This document shows, in pieces, positions 1-6,765 of a stretch of 15,936 nucleotides of DNA (the stretch's first letter is position 1; the number at the start of each line of letters is the position of its first letter). This DNA comes from an uncultured Eubacteriales bacterium (GTDB lineage Bacteria; Bacillota; Clostridia; Peptostreptococcales; Anaerovoracaceae): NCBI GenBank assembly GCA_900542565.1, contig UQOC01000056.1:1-15936 (forward strand), read 5' to 3'. The position numbers and the translations under genes are program-made. The notes beneath the pieces were generated by a model that was given only the letters and a program-made list of their open reading frames with translations, searched no databases and was not told where the DNA came from.

Positions 1-47
1 TCACACGGACCTGAACCGTGCGCGTCTGCCAATTCCGCCATATCCGC
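1..47 (-). tRNA. tRNA-Leu (anticodon CAG), 3' part beyond window edge
   Basis: Read on the minus strand, the mature 5' end is at 47 and begins GCGGATA. It is followed by a type-II D-arm with the AATTGGCAGACGC pattern typical of tRNA-Leu. The anticodon arm has stem CACGG/CCGTG and a loop carrying CAG, which reads CUG leucine codons. The variable arm, T-arm and acceptor 3' strand lie outside the window. A good promoter sits about 60 nt upstream, at 114-142. Confidence 0.9.
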
Positions 48-113
48 ATATTCACTTTCGGAATGCGGGCCGCTCATACTTTCCTTTTGGCGATGAACGC
101 TCCCGACATTCCT

Positions 114-142
114 ACTATACACTATTTCAAACTAAATTTCAA
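114..142 (-). promoter_or_regulatory. Sigma-A-type promoter for tRNA-Leu
   Basis: On the minus strand, TTGAAA (142-137) and TATAGT (119-114) are separated by exactly 17 nt. The predicted start is near 107, about 60 nt before the mature tRNA. The -35 box lies inside the last codons of the upstream permease gene, so the tRNA does not depend on that gene's transcript. Confidence 0.7.
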
Positions 143-1271
143 TAGAAATTTTCTTTTTCTTTAATCTATTATAAACATTTCTTCTTAAAAGGACATACAG
201 GACCGAAAATAACGGGATAAACACTATCATTCCCACAATGCCGGATATATTTCCGCCCACCACGACCGCAAACAATGTCCACAGTGCAGGCAGGCCTACA
301 GATCCGCCAACTACTCTCGGATATATGACCTGTCCCTCTATCTGCTGCACCACAAAGAAGATTATGATGAACCACAACATCTGCCTTATGCTTTCTGTGG
401 CGATGAGCAATGCTCCGAAAAGCAGCCCTATAAATGCTCCTATGTACGGTATCAGCGCAAACGAGCCTATCATTACTCCTATAGTTGCTGCATAAGGAAA
501 ACCTCCGATCAGCAGTACCACGAAAAACATTGTTCCAAGGATAACTGCTTCAAGGCACTGCCCCGACAGGAAATTTGAAAAAGTCCTGTAGGACAGGGAT
601 GCGATGCTGCATATCTCATCAGCCCATGATTTTCTCAGATATGCGTATAATATCTGTTTAGCCTGTCTCCCCAGCTTCTTCTTGCTCGCAAGTATATACA
701 GAGCGAAAATTATGCCAAAGAGCATATTGGTCATTGTGCTGAACACGCTGGTCGCAGCCTCTCCTGCCGTAGTCAGCAGCTTGAGTCCGCCGTCTCTTAT
801 GGCTGCTATGATGTTGGCCGAGTTGATCTCCGGAAAATACTTCTGCATGAATTCCGTATTGATCCCGTATGAGTCAAGGGTCGCGATCCATTTTGGATAT
901 GACTGCTGTACGGCATCGGCGATCTCTCTTATGGCTGCGCCCAGGTTGGGGAATATAACTTTTCCTATGAAATAGAGGGCAGCAACAAAAGCCACAAGGG
1001 TCACTATGATGCATATGGCCGTCTTTGCTTTTTCCATGCCTTTGCTGTAATGCCGTCTCTGGAGCCTGTCGATCTGTTTTTCAAAGAAATGCATAGGCAC
1101 ATTCATTATAAACGCCATTGCGCCGCCCACTATAAGCGGCATGCACAGGCCTATGGCATATTGCAGCACTCCCAGCACCTCGCTCAGGTTGAGCAGGGCG
1201 GCAAAAAGCATTATGCCGATTATTACGATCAGCAATGTCTGTTTAAATTTGTTGTCAGGTTTTATATCCAT
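132..1271 (-). CDS. AI-2E-family (PerM/YdiK-type) membrane permease
   Basis: A 379-aa polytopic membrane protein with the layout of the AI-2E transporter family (formerly UPF0118/DUF20). Two N-terminal hydrophobic helices (about residues 11-32 and 36-57) are followed by an amphipathic charged stretch, another helix at about 85-108, a soluble middle region (about 110-170), and a hydrophobic C-terminal half ending in a basic tail (KKKK). Family members export small solutes or serve in stress responses; the substrate here cannot be read from sequence. The ATG at 1271 follows GGGAG at SD distance. The gene has its own promoter in the 57-nt gap after the GH18 gene. No hairpin terminator is visible before the tRNA-Leu promoter, which overlaps its 3' end. 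Confidence 0.85.
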   Translation of the reverse strand: MDIKPDNKFKQTLLIVIIGIMLFAALLNLSEVLGVLQYAIGLCMPLIVGGAMAFIMNVPMHFFEKQIDRLQRRHYSKGMEKAKTAICIIVTLVAFVAALYFIGKVIFPNLGAAIREIADAVQQSYPKWIATLDSYGINTEFMQKYFPEINSANIIAAIRDGGLKLLTTAGEAATSVFSTMTNMLFGIIFALYILASKKKLGRQAKQILYAYLRKSWADEICSIASLSYRTFSNFLSGQCLEAVILGTMFFVVLLIGGFPYAATIGVMIGSFALIPYIGAFIGLLFGALLIATESIRQMLWFIIIFFVVQQIEGQVIYPRVVGGSVGLPALWTLFAVVVGGNISGIVGMIVFIPLFSVLYVLLRRNVYNRLKKKKISIEI

Positions 1272-1298
1272 AATATCTCCCTTTTATCCTTTGTAGCT

Positions 1299-1327
1299 AT
1301 TTTACAGGTATTCCTGTCCTTTGTAAA
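1299..1327 (-). promoter_or_regulatory. Promoter of the AI-2E-family permease with embedded palindrome
   Basis: On the minus strand, TTTACA (1327-1322) is followed after 17 nt by TAAAAT (1304-1299), a good sigma-A match. Between and touching the boxes lies a perfect 5-4-5 inverted repeat, ACAGGtattCCTGT on the plus strand (1304-1317). This position would allow a repressor to block RNA polymerase. It is not a terminator, because no T-run follows on either strand. Confidence 0.6.
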
Positions 1328-1328
1328 G

Positions 1329-2258
1329 TCAAATGCCCCCATAAAATATCTTCTTTATGGTCCATATGCTGACTCCGGCCAGCCCCATCTCGTCAGCCAT
1401 GGCTATTCTGGCCTGCCAGCTTCTTTCATTTTCAAACCAGACAATATGTTCCCTTCCATAAGGGTCGGTGTAATTGAAATACGGCGCCATAGCTGTTTCA
1501 TCCCACAAAACAGGGACTCCGTAATATTCGGCCCGTGCGGCAGCCTGATAGTTTCCGAGGGTTTCCGCCCGGCTTTCACCTTTTATAAACGGAAGCGTCC
1601 AGTCGTATCCATAGTTGTTGAGCCCCATAAGGATCTTGGACGGCGTTATCTGAGACATTCCATATTCAAGTACATGCCTGACATTGGTTATTGGAGACAC
1701 CGGAAGAGGTTCTCCATATGTATATCCCCATTCATATGTCATTATTATGCAGTAGTCAGCAGCTTCTCCCAGCTTCTTATAGTCGTGGCCTTCATAAAGC
1801 ACGCCTTTCTGGTCTGAACTTATCTTGGGCGCCAGGGCTACGGTGGTAAGGTATCCCAAAGGGGAGAGCATTTTCTGCATATCCTTTATAAACTCTGCAT
1901 ATGCAGAGGCATATTCAGCAGGCAGATATTCCACATCAAAATTTATGCCGCCCATTCCTTTTGTCCTGATATTGGCCTGTATCTCATAAAGCAGGCTGCT
2001 CCTTGCCGCCGGGTCATTCAGGACCGCAACGAAAGCATCCGGGGCAAACTGCCCCTTATCATCTATAGGCGCCAGAACCATCAGGGGCCTTACCCCGGCA
2101 TTATTGGCTGCCCTTATCAGTTCCTCATCATCCAGCACAGTCAATCTGCCGCCCTCTGTAATGCCATAGCTGAAAACCGAAAGCCATGTAAGCCTTGGAA
2201 GCCACCAGTTAAGCGCCGTATGTACGGTTGTCGGATAGGCATATCCGTTTACGATCAT
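1329..2258 (-). CDS. Glycoside hydrolase family 18 protein, spore-cortex-lytic (SleL/YaaH-like) type
   Basis: A 309-aa GH18 TIM-barrel protein. It opens with NGYAYP and later has LSVFSYGIT, matching the start of the catalytic domain of SleL/YaaH-type N-acetylglucosaminidases. The catalytic signature GINFDVEY places the acid Glu at about residue 110 and the assisting Asp at 108; the family's first Asp is a Gly. A late Trp in the SIWT segment (about 299) is also typical. There are no LysM repeats and no signal peptide, so it is a bare catalytic domain that would act in the cytoplasm (mother cell or forespore) or leave by another route. The start at 2258 is chosen because AGGGGTGA precedes it. 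A longer reading frame to 2312 would begin inside the upstream terminator. A spore-wall substrate is inferred, not shown. Confidence 0.8.
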   Translation of the reverse strand: MIVNGYAYPTTVHTALNWWLPRLTWLSVFSYGITEGGRLTVLDDEELIRAANNAGVRPLMVLAPIDDKGQFAPDAFVAVLNDPAARSSLLYEIQANIRTKGMGGINFDVEYLPAEYASAYAEFIKDMQKMLSPLGYLTTVALAPKISSDQKGVLYEGHDYKKLGEAADYCIIMTYEWGYTYGEPLPVSPITNVRHVLEYGMSQITPSKILMGLNNYGYDWTLPFIKGESRAETLGNYQAAARAEYYGVPVLWDETAMAPYFNYTDPYGREHIVWFENERSWQARIAMADEMGLAGVSIWTIKKIFYGGI

Positions 2259-2263
2259 ATATA

Positions 2264-2289
2264 TCACCCCTGTATATACTATGCAGGGG
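2264..2289 (-). promoter_or_regulatory. Hairpin that would hide the SD of the GH18 gene
   Basis: In the mRNA sense (minus strand), CCCCTG (2289-2284) can pair with CAGGGG (2272-2267) across an 11-nt loop. The second arm contains most of the SD sequence AGGGGTGA (2271-2264). The pairing is perfect over 6 G/C-rich bp. It would form only in transcripts starting upstream, such as read-through of the terminator at 2291-2326. Confidence 0.45.
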
Positions 2290-2290
2290 C

Positions 2291-2326
2291 AAAAATAAAA
2301 TCCCAAATCCATAAGATCTGGGATTT
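2291..2326 (-). terminator. Rho-independent terminator after the GT51 gene
   Basis: On the minus strand, AAATCCCAGATC pairs with a near-perfect complement ending in TGGGATTT (12 bp with one G-T pair, short loop), followed by TATTTTT. It starts a few nt after the TGA of the glycosyltransferase gene and separates that operon from the GH18 gene. Confidence 0.85.
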
Positions 2327-2330
2327 AAGC

Positions 2331-3008
2331 TCATTGGATCTGGCCTTCTTCGATGTAGCCTTCTTCGATCATGCACCCGATCACCTGCTGTCTGCGCTGT
2401 TCTGCCAGGTCCGGATTCACATCCGGTGAGTATACGGAAGGAGCATTGGGTATCCCGGCCAGCATGGTGCATTCATAATCGTTAAGTTCCTCCGGATCTT
2501 TGCCGAAATAGCCCTGGCTGGCCTCATATATGCCATAATAGCCTGAGCCGAAATAGATGGCGTTCACATAAAGCTCCAGGATCTCATCTTTGTCACAGAT
2601 TTCTTCGATATCTCCGGCCACGAAAATCTCTGCCAGTTTCCGGCTGAGTTTGGTATCCTGCTGGAAATACATGATCCTTGCAAGCTGCTGAGTAATGGTG
2701 CTGCCGCCTTCTCTCAGCTCTCCTGCCTTTATATTGTTCCAGACGGCTCGTCCGATGGAAATTATGTCATATCCGCCATGGTCACGGAACCGCTTGTCCT
2801 CTGCAGCAGTGACAGCATCCACATAAGTCTGCGGAAGCTGGCTGTAAGCAGTGTAATTTTCCATGGAGCGTATCTGCTGTATCTTTTCTTCAACCGGAAC
2901 CTGAGCTACTGCGTCTGTATATTGCTGTCTCCCCTGGTAATATGTGACTCCTGCAAAAAATGCTCCGATTATGAGTACGAGGATGAATAGTCTTTTGATA
3001 AGCTTCAT
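2331..3008 (-). CDS. Monofunctional peptidoglycan glycosyltransferase (GT51)
   Basis: A 225-aa membrane-anchored GT51 enzyme that polymerises lipid II into glycan strands outside the membrane. It has a single N-terminal membrane anchor (about residues 5-22). The family motifs appear in order: TAAEDKRFRDHGG with catalytic Glu 70, EGGSTITQQLAR (100-111), the RK..E-like motif with Glu 127, and ELYVNAIYFGSGYYGI (145-160). It ends directly after the GT51 fold and has no transpeptidase domain, so it is of the monofunctional (MtgA-like) type rather than a class A PBP. The ATG lies one base after the TAA of the GntR gene, so the two are probably translated together. Its terminator follows immediately. 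Confidence 0.9.
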   Translation of the reverse strand: MKLIKRLFILVLIIGAFFAGVTYYQGRQQYTDAVAQVPVEEKIQQIRSMENYTAYSQLPQTYVDAVTAAEDKRFRDHGGYDIISIGRAVWNNIKAGELREGGSTITQQLARIMYFQQDTKLSRKLAEIFVAGDIEEICDKDEILELYVNAIYFGSGYYGIYEASQGYFGKDPEELNDYECTMLAGIPNAPSVYSPDVNPDLAEQRRQQVIGCMIEEGYIEEGQIQ

Positions 3009-3009
3009 T

Positions 3010-3687
3010 TTATTTCTCTCTTCGGAACAGCGTAGACCCTTCTTCTGTTACGAATTTTTTCAGCTTATAGACATGATCTTCGGCCACGACCCTGGCTTTC
3101 TGGCAGTCGCCGCTCAGTATCGCTTCCTCTATTTCTTCATGTTCCATCGGCATGGTCTCATATCTGGAAAAATCGTCATAATACAGATACCGGAACCTCA
3201 AAGCCAGCTCCTGTACCTGGGAGAGCAGTGATGTAAGGGTCTTGTTCCCGCTGAAGCTTCCTATAAGCTGGTGGAAAAGCTCGTCGCATCTTATTATTTC
3301 TTCTATGTTGCCGCTGTTTACAGCTTCCATATATGCGCTGTTTGCCTCTACAAAGGCCTTTTTTTCATCTTCGGTCACCTTTTGCGCCGCCAGTGCCGCC
3401 GCCATTCCTTCGAGGTCCTGACGGACTTCCAGGACATCCAGCATGTCCTTTATGGATATGTCCGAGGCATAGGCGCCCCGTCTGGGCTCGATCGTTACCA
3501 GGCCTTCTTTTTCCAGTTTTCTTATGGCCTCTCTGATAGGTGTGCGGCTTACTCCCATTTCGTCAGCCAGTTCAACTTCCATCATGCGCGTTCCCGGAGG
3601 GATCTCGCCCACAAGGATCTGTCTTTTAAGTTCTTCGTAAACTATTTCTCTCAGGGGCCTGTGATTTTGCAGATCTAAATTTAACAT
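3010..3687 (-). CDS. GntR-family transcriptional regulator, FCD (FadR-like) subfamily
   Basis: A 225-aa DNA-binding regulator. Residues 10-75 form the GntR winged helix-turn-helix (LREIVYEELKRQIL, GVSRTPIREAIRKLEKEGLV, then the wing RRGAY). Residues about 85-210 form the all-helical FCD effector domain. The usual metal ligands are visible: Asp 135 and His 139 (CDELFH), His 183 and His 205, so it probably binds a metal-coordinated small carboxylate. The start at 3687 follows GGAGG at good spacing. A longer frame to 3768 would run back into ispE. It lies 26 nt after ispE and one base before the GT51 gene. The ligand and target genes are unknown. Confidence 0.88.
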   Translation of the reverse strand: MLNLDLQNHRPLREIVYEELKRQILVGEIPPGTRMMEVELADEMGVSRTPIREAIRKLEKEGLVTIEPRRGAYASDISIKDMLDVLEVRQDLEGMAAALAAQKVTEDEKKAFVEANSAYMEAVNSGNIEEIIRCDELFHQLIGSFSGNKTLTSLLSQVQELALRFRYLYYDDFSRYETMPMEHEEIEEAILSGDCQKARVVAEDHVYKLKKFVTEEGSTLFRREK

Positions 3688-3713
3688 CTTTTTTCCTCCG
3701 TTTCCTGACATTT

Positions 3714-4643
3714 TCATATCATTTTTGCCCAGAATGCCGAATATCCCTGTTTCCTGAAGTCCGCACATGCCTTTTGCGCATCCTGCAGGCGGCTGAACAG
3801 GGCAAATACCGTGGGCCCGCTGCCGGTCATCATGACCGCTTCGGCCATAGTTTCTGACATGAGCTTTATCTTTAATTCTTTAACATCGCCGTATTGCAGC
3901 AGTGTATAATCTTCAAGTACATTTGCCATATTTTTGTATAGGGCTTGCTGATCTCCCTGCTTCAGGGCGTTTATTATGGCCTGATTATCCGGCCGGCTCA
4001 AGATCCGGCAATGATCTATGGCGCTGTATACTTCTTTGGTCGAAACTCCAAAGGAGGGTTTGACCAGGAGTACCGCTTTTTTTATCTTGTTTTTTATCGG
4101 GGTCAGTTCCTCGCCGATACCACGGCACAATGCGCAGCCGAAACCTGTATTCTGTACCAGCACACAAAACGGCACATCTGCGCCGAGCCCTGCGCCTATC
4201 CTGCACAGTTCCCTGGTGGCAAGTCCAAGTCCCCACAGCTTGTTCAGGGCTATAAGCACGGCGGCTCCGTTGCCGCTTCCTCCGGCCAGCCCTGCGGCCA
4301 CCGGAATGTGCTTTTCGATATATATGTCTATACGGCCGGCGCCTGCCCTGTCCTTATATTCTGCTGCCATGAGAGCAGCAGCCTTGTATGCTATGTTCCT
4401 TTCGTCCACCGGAAGGAAATATTTGTTGCAGCTTAATCCGATGAGGATCTGACCGCCCTCGTTACTGTCCTTGCCGGTATGAGGTTTACTGCCTCCTGCC
4501 GGAGTCCATTTAACAGTTATCTCATCGCACAGAGATATCCTCTGCATCACAGTCTCCAGTTCATGGTAGCCGTCTTCCCTGACACCTTTGATATCAAGGG
4601 AAATGTTAATTTTTGCGAAGGATCTTACCTTTATTGAGGGCAT
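3714..4643 (-). CDS. ispE: 4-(cytidine 5'-diphospho)-2-C-methyl-D-erythritol kinase
   Basis: A 309-aa GHMP-family kinase that phosphorylates CDP-methylerythritol using ATP, in the methylerythritol phosphate pathway to isoprenoids and undecaprenyl carriers. It begins with the IspE signature SFAKINISLDI (catalytic Lys 11), then DGYHELETVMQ. The glycine-rich ATP loop is PVAAGLAGGSGNGAA (about 114-128), and GADVPF supplies Asp 156. The C-terminal GSGPTVFALF motif is present. There are about 20 extra residues at 48-68 between two strands that are usually joined by a short turn. The ATG at 4643 follows AAGGAG. A terminator hairpin lies only 14 nt upstream of the start codon, and no separate promoter is obvious. 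Confidence 0.95.
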   Translation of the reverse strand: MPSIKVRSFAKINISLDIKGVREDGYHELETVMQRISLCDEITVKWTPAGGSKPHTGKDSNEGGQILIGLSCNKYFLPVDERNIAYKAAALMAAEYKDRAGAGRIDIYIEKHIPVAAGLAGGSGNGAAVLIALNKLWGLGLATRELCRIGAGLGADVPFCVLVQNTGFGCALCRGIGEELTPIKNKIKKAVLLVKPSFGVSTKEVYSAIDHCRILSRPDNQAIINALKQGDQQALYKNMANVLEDYTLLQYGDVKELKIKLMSETMAEAVMMTGSGPTVFALFSRLQDAQKACADFRKQGYSAFWAKMI

Positions 4644-4657
4644 TTTTTCTCCTTAGG

Positions 4658-4684
4658 AAAAATGAGAGGCTCATCGCCTCTCAT
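4658..4684 (-). terminator. Rho-independent terminator between the Ig-like protein gene and ispE
   Basis: On the minus strand, TGAGAGGC/GCCTCTCA form a perfect 8-bp stem with a 5-nt loop, followed by TTTTT. The T-run ends two nt before the ispE SD (TAAGGAG). It would therefore stop or attenuate transcription entering ispE from the tadA operon. Confidence 0.8.
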
Positions 4685-4696
4685 CATATTAAAAAG

Positions 4697-5539
4697 CTAT
4701 TTTTTCTTTTTCTTTGCTTTTGAGGCGGTCTGATATTTAGCTGCCCTTGCTCTGGCCTGTTCTGCCGCTTCCTTCTTCGCCGCGACATATTTGCTTCCCG
4801 CTTCTGAAGCGGAATGTCTGCGGGCAACTCTGTATTTATTTACTTCGTCATCATCGTAGTAATCATCGTCATCATCGTCTTTTTCCGCCTCTCTGGCTTC
4901 TTTTTCTGCCAGCTTAGCTTTTTTCTTCTGGTCTTTTTCTACGATTTCTTCTACGGACTTGCCTGTTCTCTTTGCTTCTTTGTACGGATTGACTTTATCG
5001 TCCCTCTTTTTAGTTTCTTCGTCTGCTTTCTGAGCCGACTTCCTGCCGACTACCATCATGCCTCCGAACATGACTACCATCATGAGCACACTGATGAGCG
5101 TATTGGTGCTTGTGTTGAGGGTGGTAAATGTTATCTCCTGATCTTCTCCGAGAGTGTTTCCCTGGTCATCTACCACATCTCCCGATATATGGAGGGTGTA
5201 TTCTGTATTCCCTGTTATCTGCACATCACTGTCGGAAGTGTTGTCCAGCAGTACCAGCACAACTCCTTCTTCCTTTTCGTTATAGAGAACTCTTGTCGGT
5301 ATCCTGTTCCCGTCAGGTCCCATCAGCTGGAAACCGTCTTTGTTGGCTTCTCCTACAATGGATTCTGTCATATCCTGGCTGAAATATATCTTAACACCGA
5401 GGTTTTCTATGGATGCTCCCGTAGAGCCATCTCTTGGATAAGTCTCCTCTATGGTCAGGCCGCCTGCTGCAAAACAAAGTGATGTCGACAACATTATCAA
5501 AAGCATTGCTATGGCCAAGATTGCACCCTTTTTTTTCAT
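4697..5539 (-). CDS. Ig-like (Big_5/SbsA-type) membrane protein with long charged cytoplasmic tail
   Basis: A 280-aa protein with four visible parts. A signal peptide covers residues 1-24, with a cut near CFAAGG. One extracellular Ig-like domain spans about 27-140: it opens with the ETYPRDGSTGASIENLGVKI pattern and ends with EYTLHISGDVVDDQGN and EITFTT, as in bacterial Ig-like domains of the SbsA/Big_5 type. One transmembrane helix lies at about 147-165. The 115-residue cytoplasmic tail is very hydrophilic, has a block of acidic residues at 221-231 (DDDDDDYYDDD), and finishes in a lysine run. The function is unknown; it could be an envelope anchor or scaffold. There is no sortase motif. The ATG overlaps the TAA of tadA by one base, so the two are coupled, and a terminator follows. 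Confidence 0.7.
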   Translation of the reverse strand: MKKKGAILAIAMLLIMLSTSLCFAAGGLTIEETYPRDGSTGASIENLGVKIYFSQDMTESIVGEANKDGFQLMGPDGNRIPTRVLYNEKEEGVVLVLLDNTSDSDVQITGNTEYTLHISGDVVDDQGNTLGEDQEITFTTLNTSTNTLISVLMMVVMFGGMMVVGRKSAQKADEETKKRDDKVNPYKEAKRTGKSVEEIVEKDQKKKAKLAEKEAREAEKDDDDDDYYDDDEVNKYRVARRHSASEAGSKYVAAKKEAAEQARARAAKYQTASKAKKKKK

Positions 5540-6033
5540 TATTTTCCATCCTCCGATTCTGTTCTTTGGTCAATTTTTTCTTTATATCTGTTTATCCGCA
5601 GTTCCCTGAAAAACTCTTTGAGTATCTGGCTGCATTCTTTTTCAAGGATACCGGTCTGTATGTTCACATTATGGTTTAATCTCTTTTCCTGCACTATATT
5701 GAACACGCTCCCGCATGCTCCTGCTTTGGGATCCATGGTGCCGATGAAGAGATTCTCTATACGGGCCCACACTATGGCGCCGGCGCACATGGCGCATGGT
5801 TCGGCAGTCACATACATATCGCAGCCTATGAGCCTCCAGCCTCCCAAATAAGCGGCCGCCTGTCTGATCGCTTCCATCTCTGCATGGCATGTGGGATCAT
5901 TTTTTGTCCTGGTCAGATTGTGGCCTCGTCCTATTATTTGTCCGTCTCTTACGATAACGGCGCCGATGGGCACTTCTCCCAGCTGACCGGCCTTTTGGGC
6001 TTCTATCAGAGCCTCAGTCATAAACTTTTCCAT
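5539..6033 (-). CDS. tadA: tRNA-specific adenosine deaminase
   Basis: A 164-aa zinc deaminase that converts adenosine 34 to inosine in tRNA-Arg(ACG). It has EVPIGAVIV near residue 20, the zinc and catalytic motif HAE at 50-52, and PCAMCAGA with Cys 80 and Cys 83. FFRELR near the C terminus is also typical. The start at 6033 is chosen by family alignment (a short lead-in before F-M-T-E-A-L-I). A frame open to 6084 adds residues upstream of a likely promoter, and an ATG at 6021 is also possible because the predicted transcription start is near 6037. It overlaps the Ig-like protein gene by one base. A related nucleoside deaminase of the same fold cannot be fully excluded. Confidence 0.9.
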   Translation of the reverse strand: MEKFMTEALIEAQKAGQLGEVPIGAVIVRDGQIIGRGHNLTRTKNDPTCHAEMEAIRQAAAYLGGWRLIGCDMYVTAEPCAMCAGAIVWARIENLFIGTMDPKAGACGSVFNIVQEKRLNHNVNIQTGILEKECSQILKEFFRELRINRYKEKIDQRTESEDGK

Positions 6034-6043
6034 ATACTTTGTT

Positions 6044-6072
6044 ATGATAACATAAATCCGCCTAAAGTTCAA
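6044..6072 (-). promoter_or_regulatory. Sigma-A-type promoter for tadA
   Basis: On the minus strand, TTGAAC (6072-6067) and TATCAT (6049-6044) are 17 nt apart. An extended -10 element, TGT, sits directly before the -10 box. The predicted start near 6037 lies just ahead of the chosen tadA start, so the message would have a very short leader. It starts transcription after the upstream 133-aa gene. Confidence 0.6.
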
Positions 6073-6090
6073 CCGCTTTTGCATACAAAA

Positions 6091-6492
6091 TCAGACTTCT
6101 GAGAGTCTCAGGGTCCGTTCGTCTACCCGTGCTATCCAGTATCCGTATACCAGTGACGCTTCTTCTTCGGAAATGGTATCCAGGTCCCCATACATTTCTT
6201 CTCCGCCACGCAGCGGCTGCCACAGGGTAAATCCTGTTCTGCCACCAGCCGGCTGTTCTTTCAGCAGGAATCTGCCGGGAATGCCTATATAACTGCCGTC
6301 CATGGCTTTCCCCACCAGAAAATGGCCATGTTTTTTGGCCATCTCATAGCCTTCCGGGCAAAACTTTTTTAATATTTCCACATCCGTCTCCTTGTGCCAG
6401 CGGCTTGCCGTCTCGTCCGTTGTAAACGGCCCTTCCGGCTCTTTTTTCTTCATAAGCTGGCTCAGAGCGTACATCAGATATTGTTTGTTCAT
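6091..6492 (-). CDS. Conserved-looking hypothetical protein, 133 aa
   Basis: The function is not recognised. The protein is soluble, with no signal peptide or membrane segment. It has an N-terminal helical stretch (NKQYLMYALSQLMKKKE), a middle section GYEMAKKHGHFLVGKAMDG, and a likely beta-rich core YIGIPGRFLLKEQPAGG followed by TGFTLWQPLRGGE, ending in YGYWIARVDERTLRL. From memory, the GHFLVG...YIGIPG...GFTLW pattern recalls domains of unknown function in clostridial proteins; this was not checked. The start at 6492 is preferred over the ATG at 6498 because GGGAGG lies 8-9 nt before the former and only 2 nt before the latter. It lies upstream of tadA with a gap of about 60 nt, and is divergent from the small protein gene at 6766. 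Confidence 0.65.
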   Translation of the reverse strand: MNKQYLMYALSQLMKKKEPEGPFTTDETASRWHKETDVEILKKFCPEGYEMAKKHGHFLVGKAMDGSYIGIPGRFLLKEQPAGGRTGFTLWQPLRGGEEMYGDLDTISEEEASLVYGYWIARVDERTLRLSEV

Positions 6493-6539
6493 AGCCATAA
6501 CCTCCCGCCTGATAATATGCGGGTAAAGGTGGTATTATG

Positions 6540-6553
6540 CCGGATCTCTCCGG
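6540..6553. repeat. Small perfect inverted repeat in the divergent intergenic region
   Basis: CCGGAtctcTCCGG is a 5-4-5 perfect palindrome between the divergent genes at 6492 (minus) and 6766 (plus). No T-run follows it. Apart from this and the promoter at 6703, I see no other clear signal in 6499-6700, which is rich in CCGGCC/GGCCGG-like words. Confidence 0.3.
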
Positions 6554-6702
6554 TCCATCCTGCGCTTGCCTATTTCGCCGCTTGTTGACGGTGTCGGCGC
6601 TTCCCGGCCAAAGACCGCAGCTTCTTCGGCAGTCCGGCCAGATGCTGCAGGGAGTGCCTTTGGGCAGATAACTATAAATGGTGTATTTTTTTAAAAATAG
6701 GG

Positions 6703-6731
6703 TTTAAAACCACAAGATATGTGTGTATAAT
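6703..6731 (+). promoter_or_regulatory. Promoter for the NrdD-tail-like small protein
   Basis: TTTAAA (6703-6708) and a perfect TATAAT (6726-6731) are 17 nt apart. The surrounding sequence is A/T-rich, in contrast to the G/C-rich stretch before it. The predicted start near 6738 leaves a short leader ending in the SD AGGAGG before the ATG at 6766. Confidence 0.65.
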
Positions 6732-6765
6732 ATAGATACTTTCATCAAATGACAGGAGGATAAAA

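Noticed and set aside
1050..1817. 255-codon open frame on the plus strand
   Set aside because: It lies antisense across the AI-2E-family gene and the GH18 gene, has no SD, and its translation resembles no protein family; both opposite-strand genes show clear family motifs.
2275..2283. CATAGTATA on the minus strand, which matches the -10 pattern CATAnnnTA of the late sporulation sigma factor K
   Set aside because: Transcription from it would start within the SD of the GH18 gene, leaving no usable leader, and no convincing -35 element was found.
2259..2312. Longer N-terminus for the GH18 protein starting at 2312
   Set aside because: The extra codons come from the terminator hairpin of the upstream gene, no SD precedes that start, and AGGGGTGA sits directly before the ATG at 2258.
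4841..4890. Trinucleotide-like run (GAT/GAC repeats) as a possible microsatellite
   Set aside because: It encodes the Asp-rich block of the Ig-like protein with mixed codons; it is a coding low-complexity tract rather than an independent repeat element.
4814..5482. 222-codon open frame on the plus strand with very hydrophobic, Phe-rich translation
   Set aside because: It is the antisense of the Asp- and Lys-rich tail of the Ig-like protein, which explains both the hydrophobic residues and the long frame.
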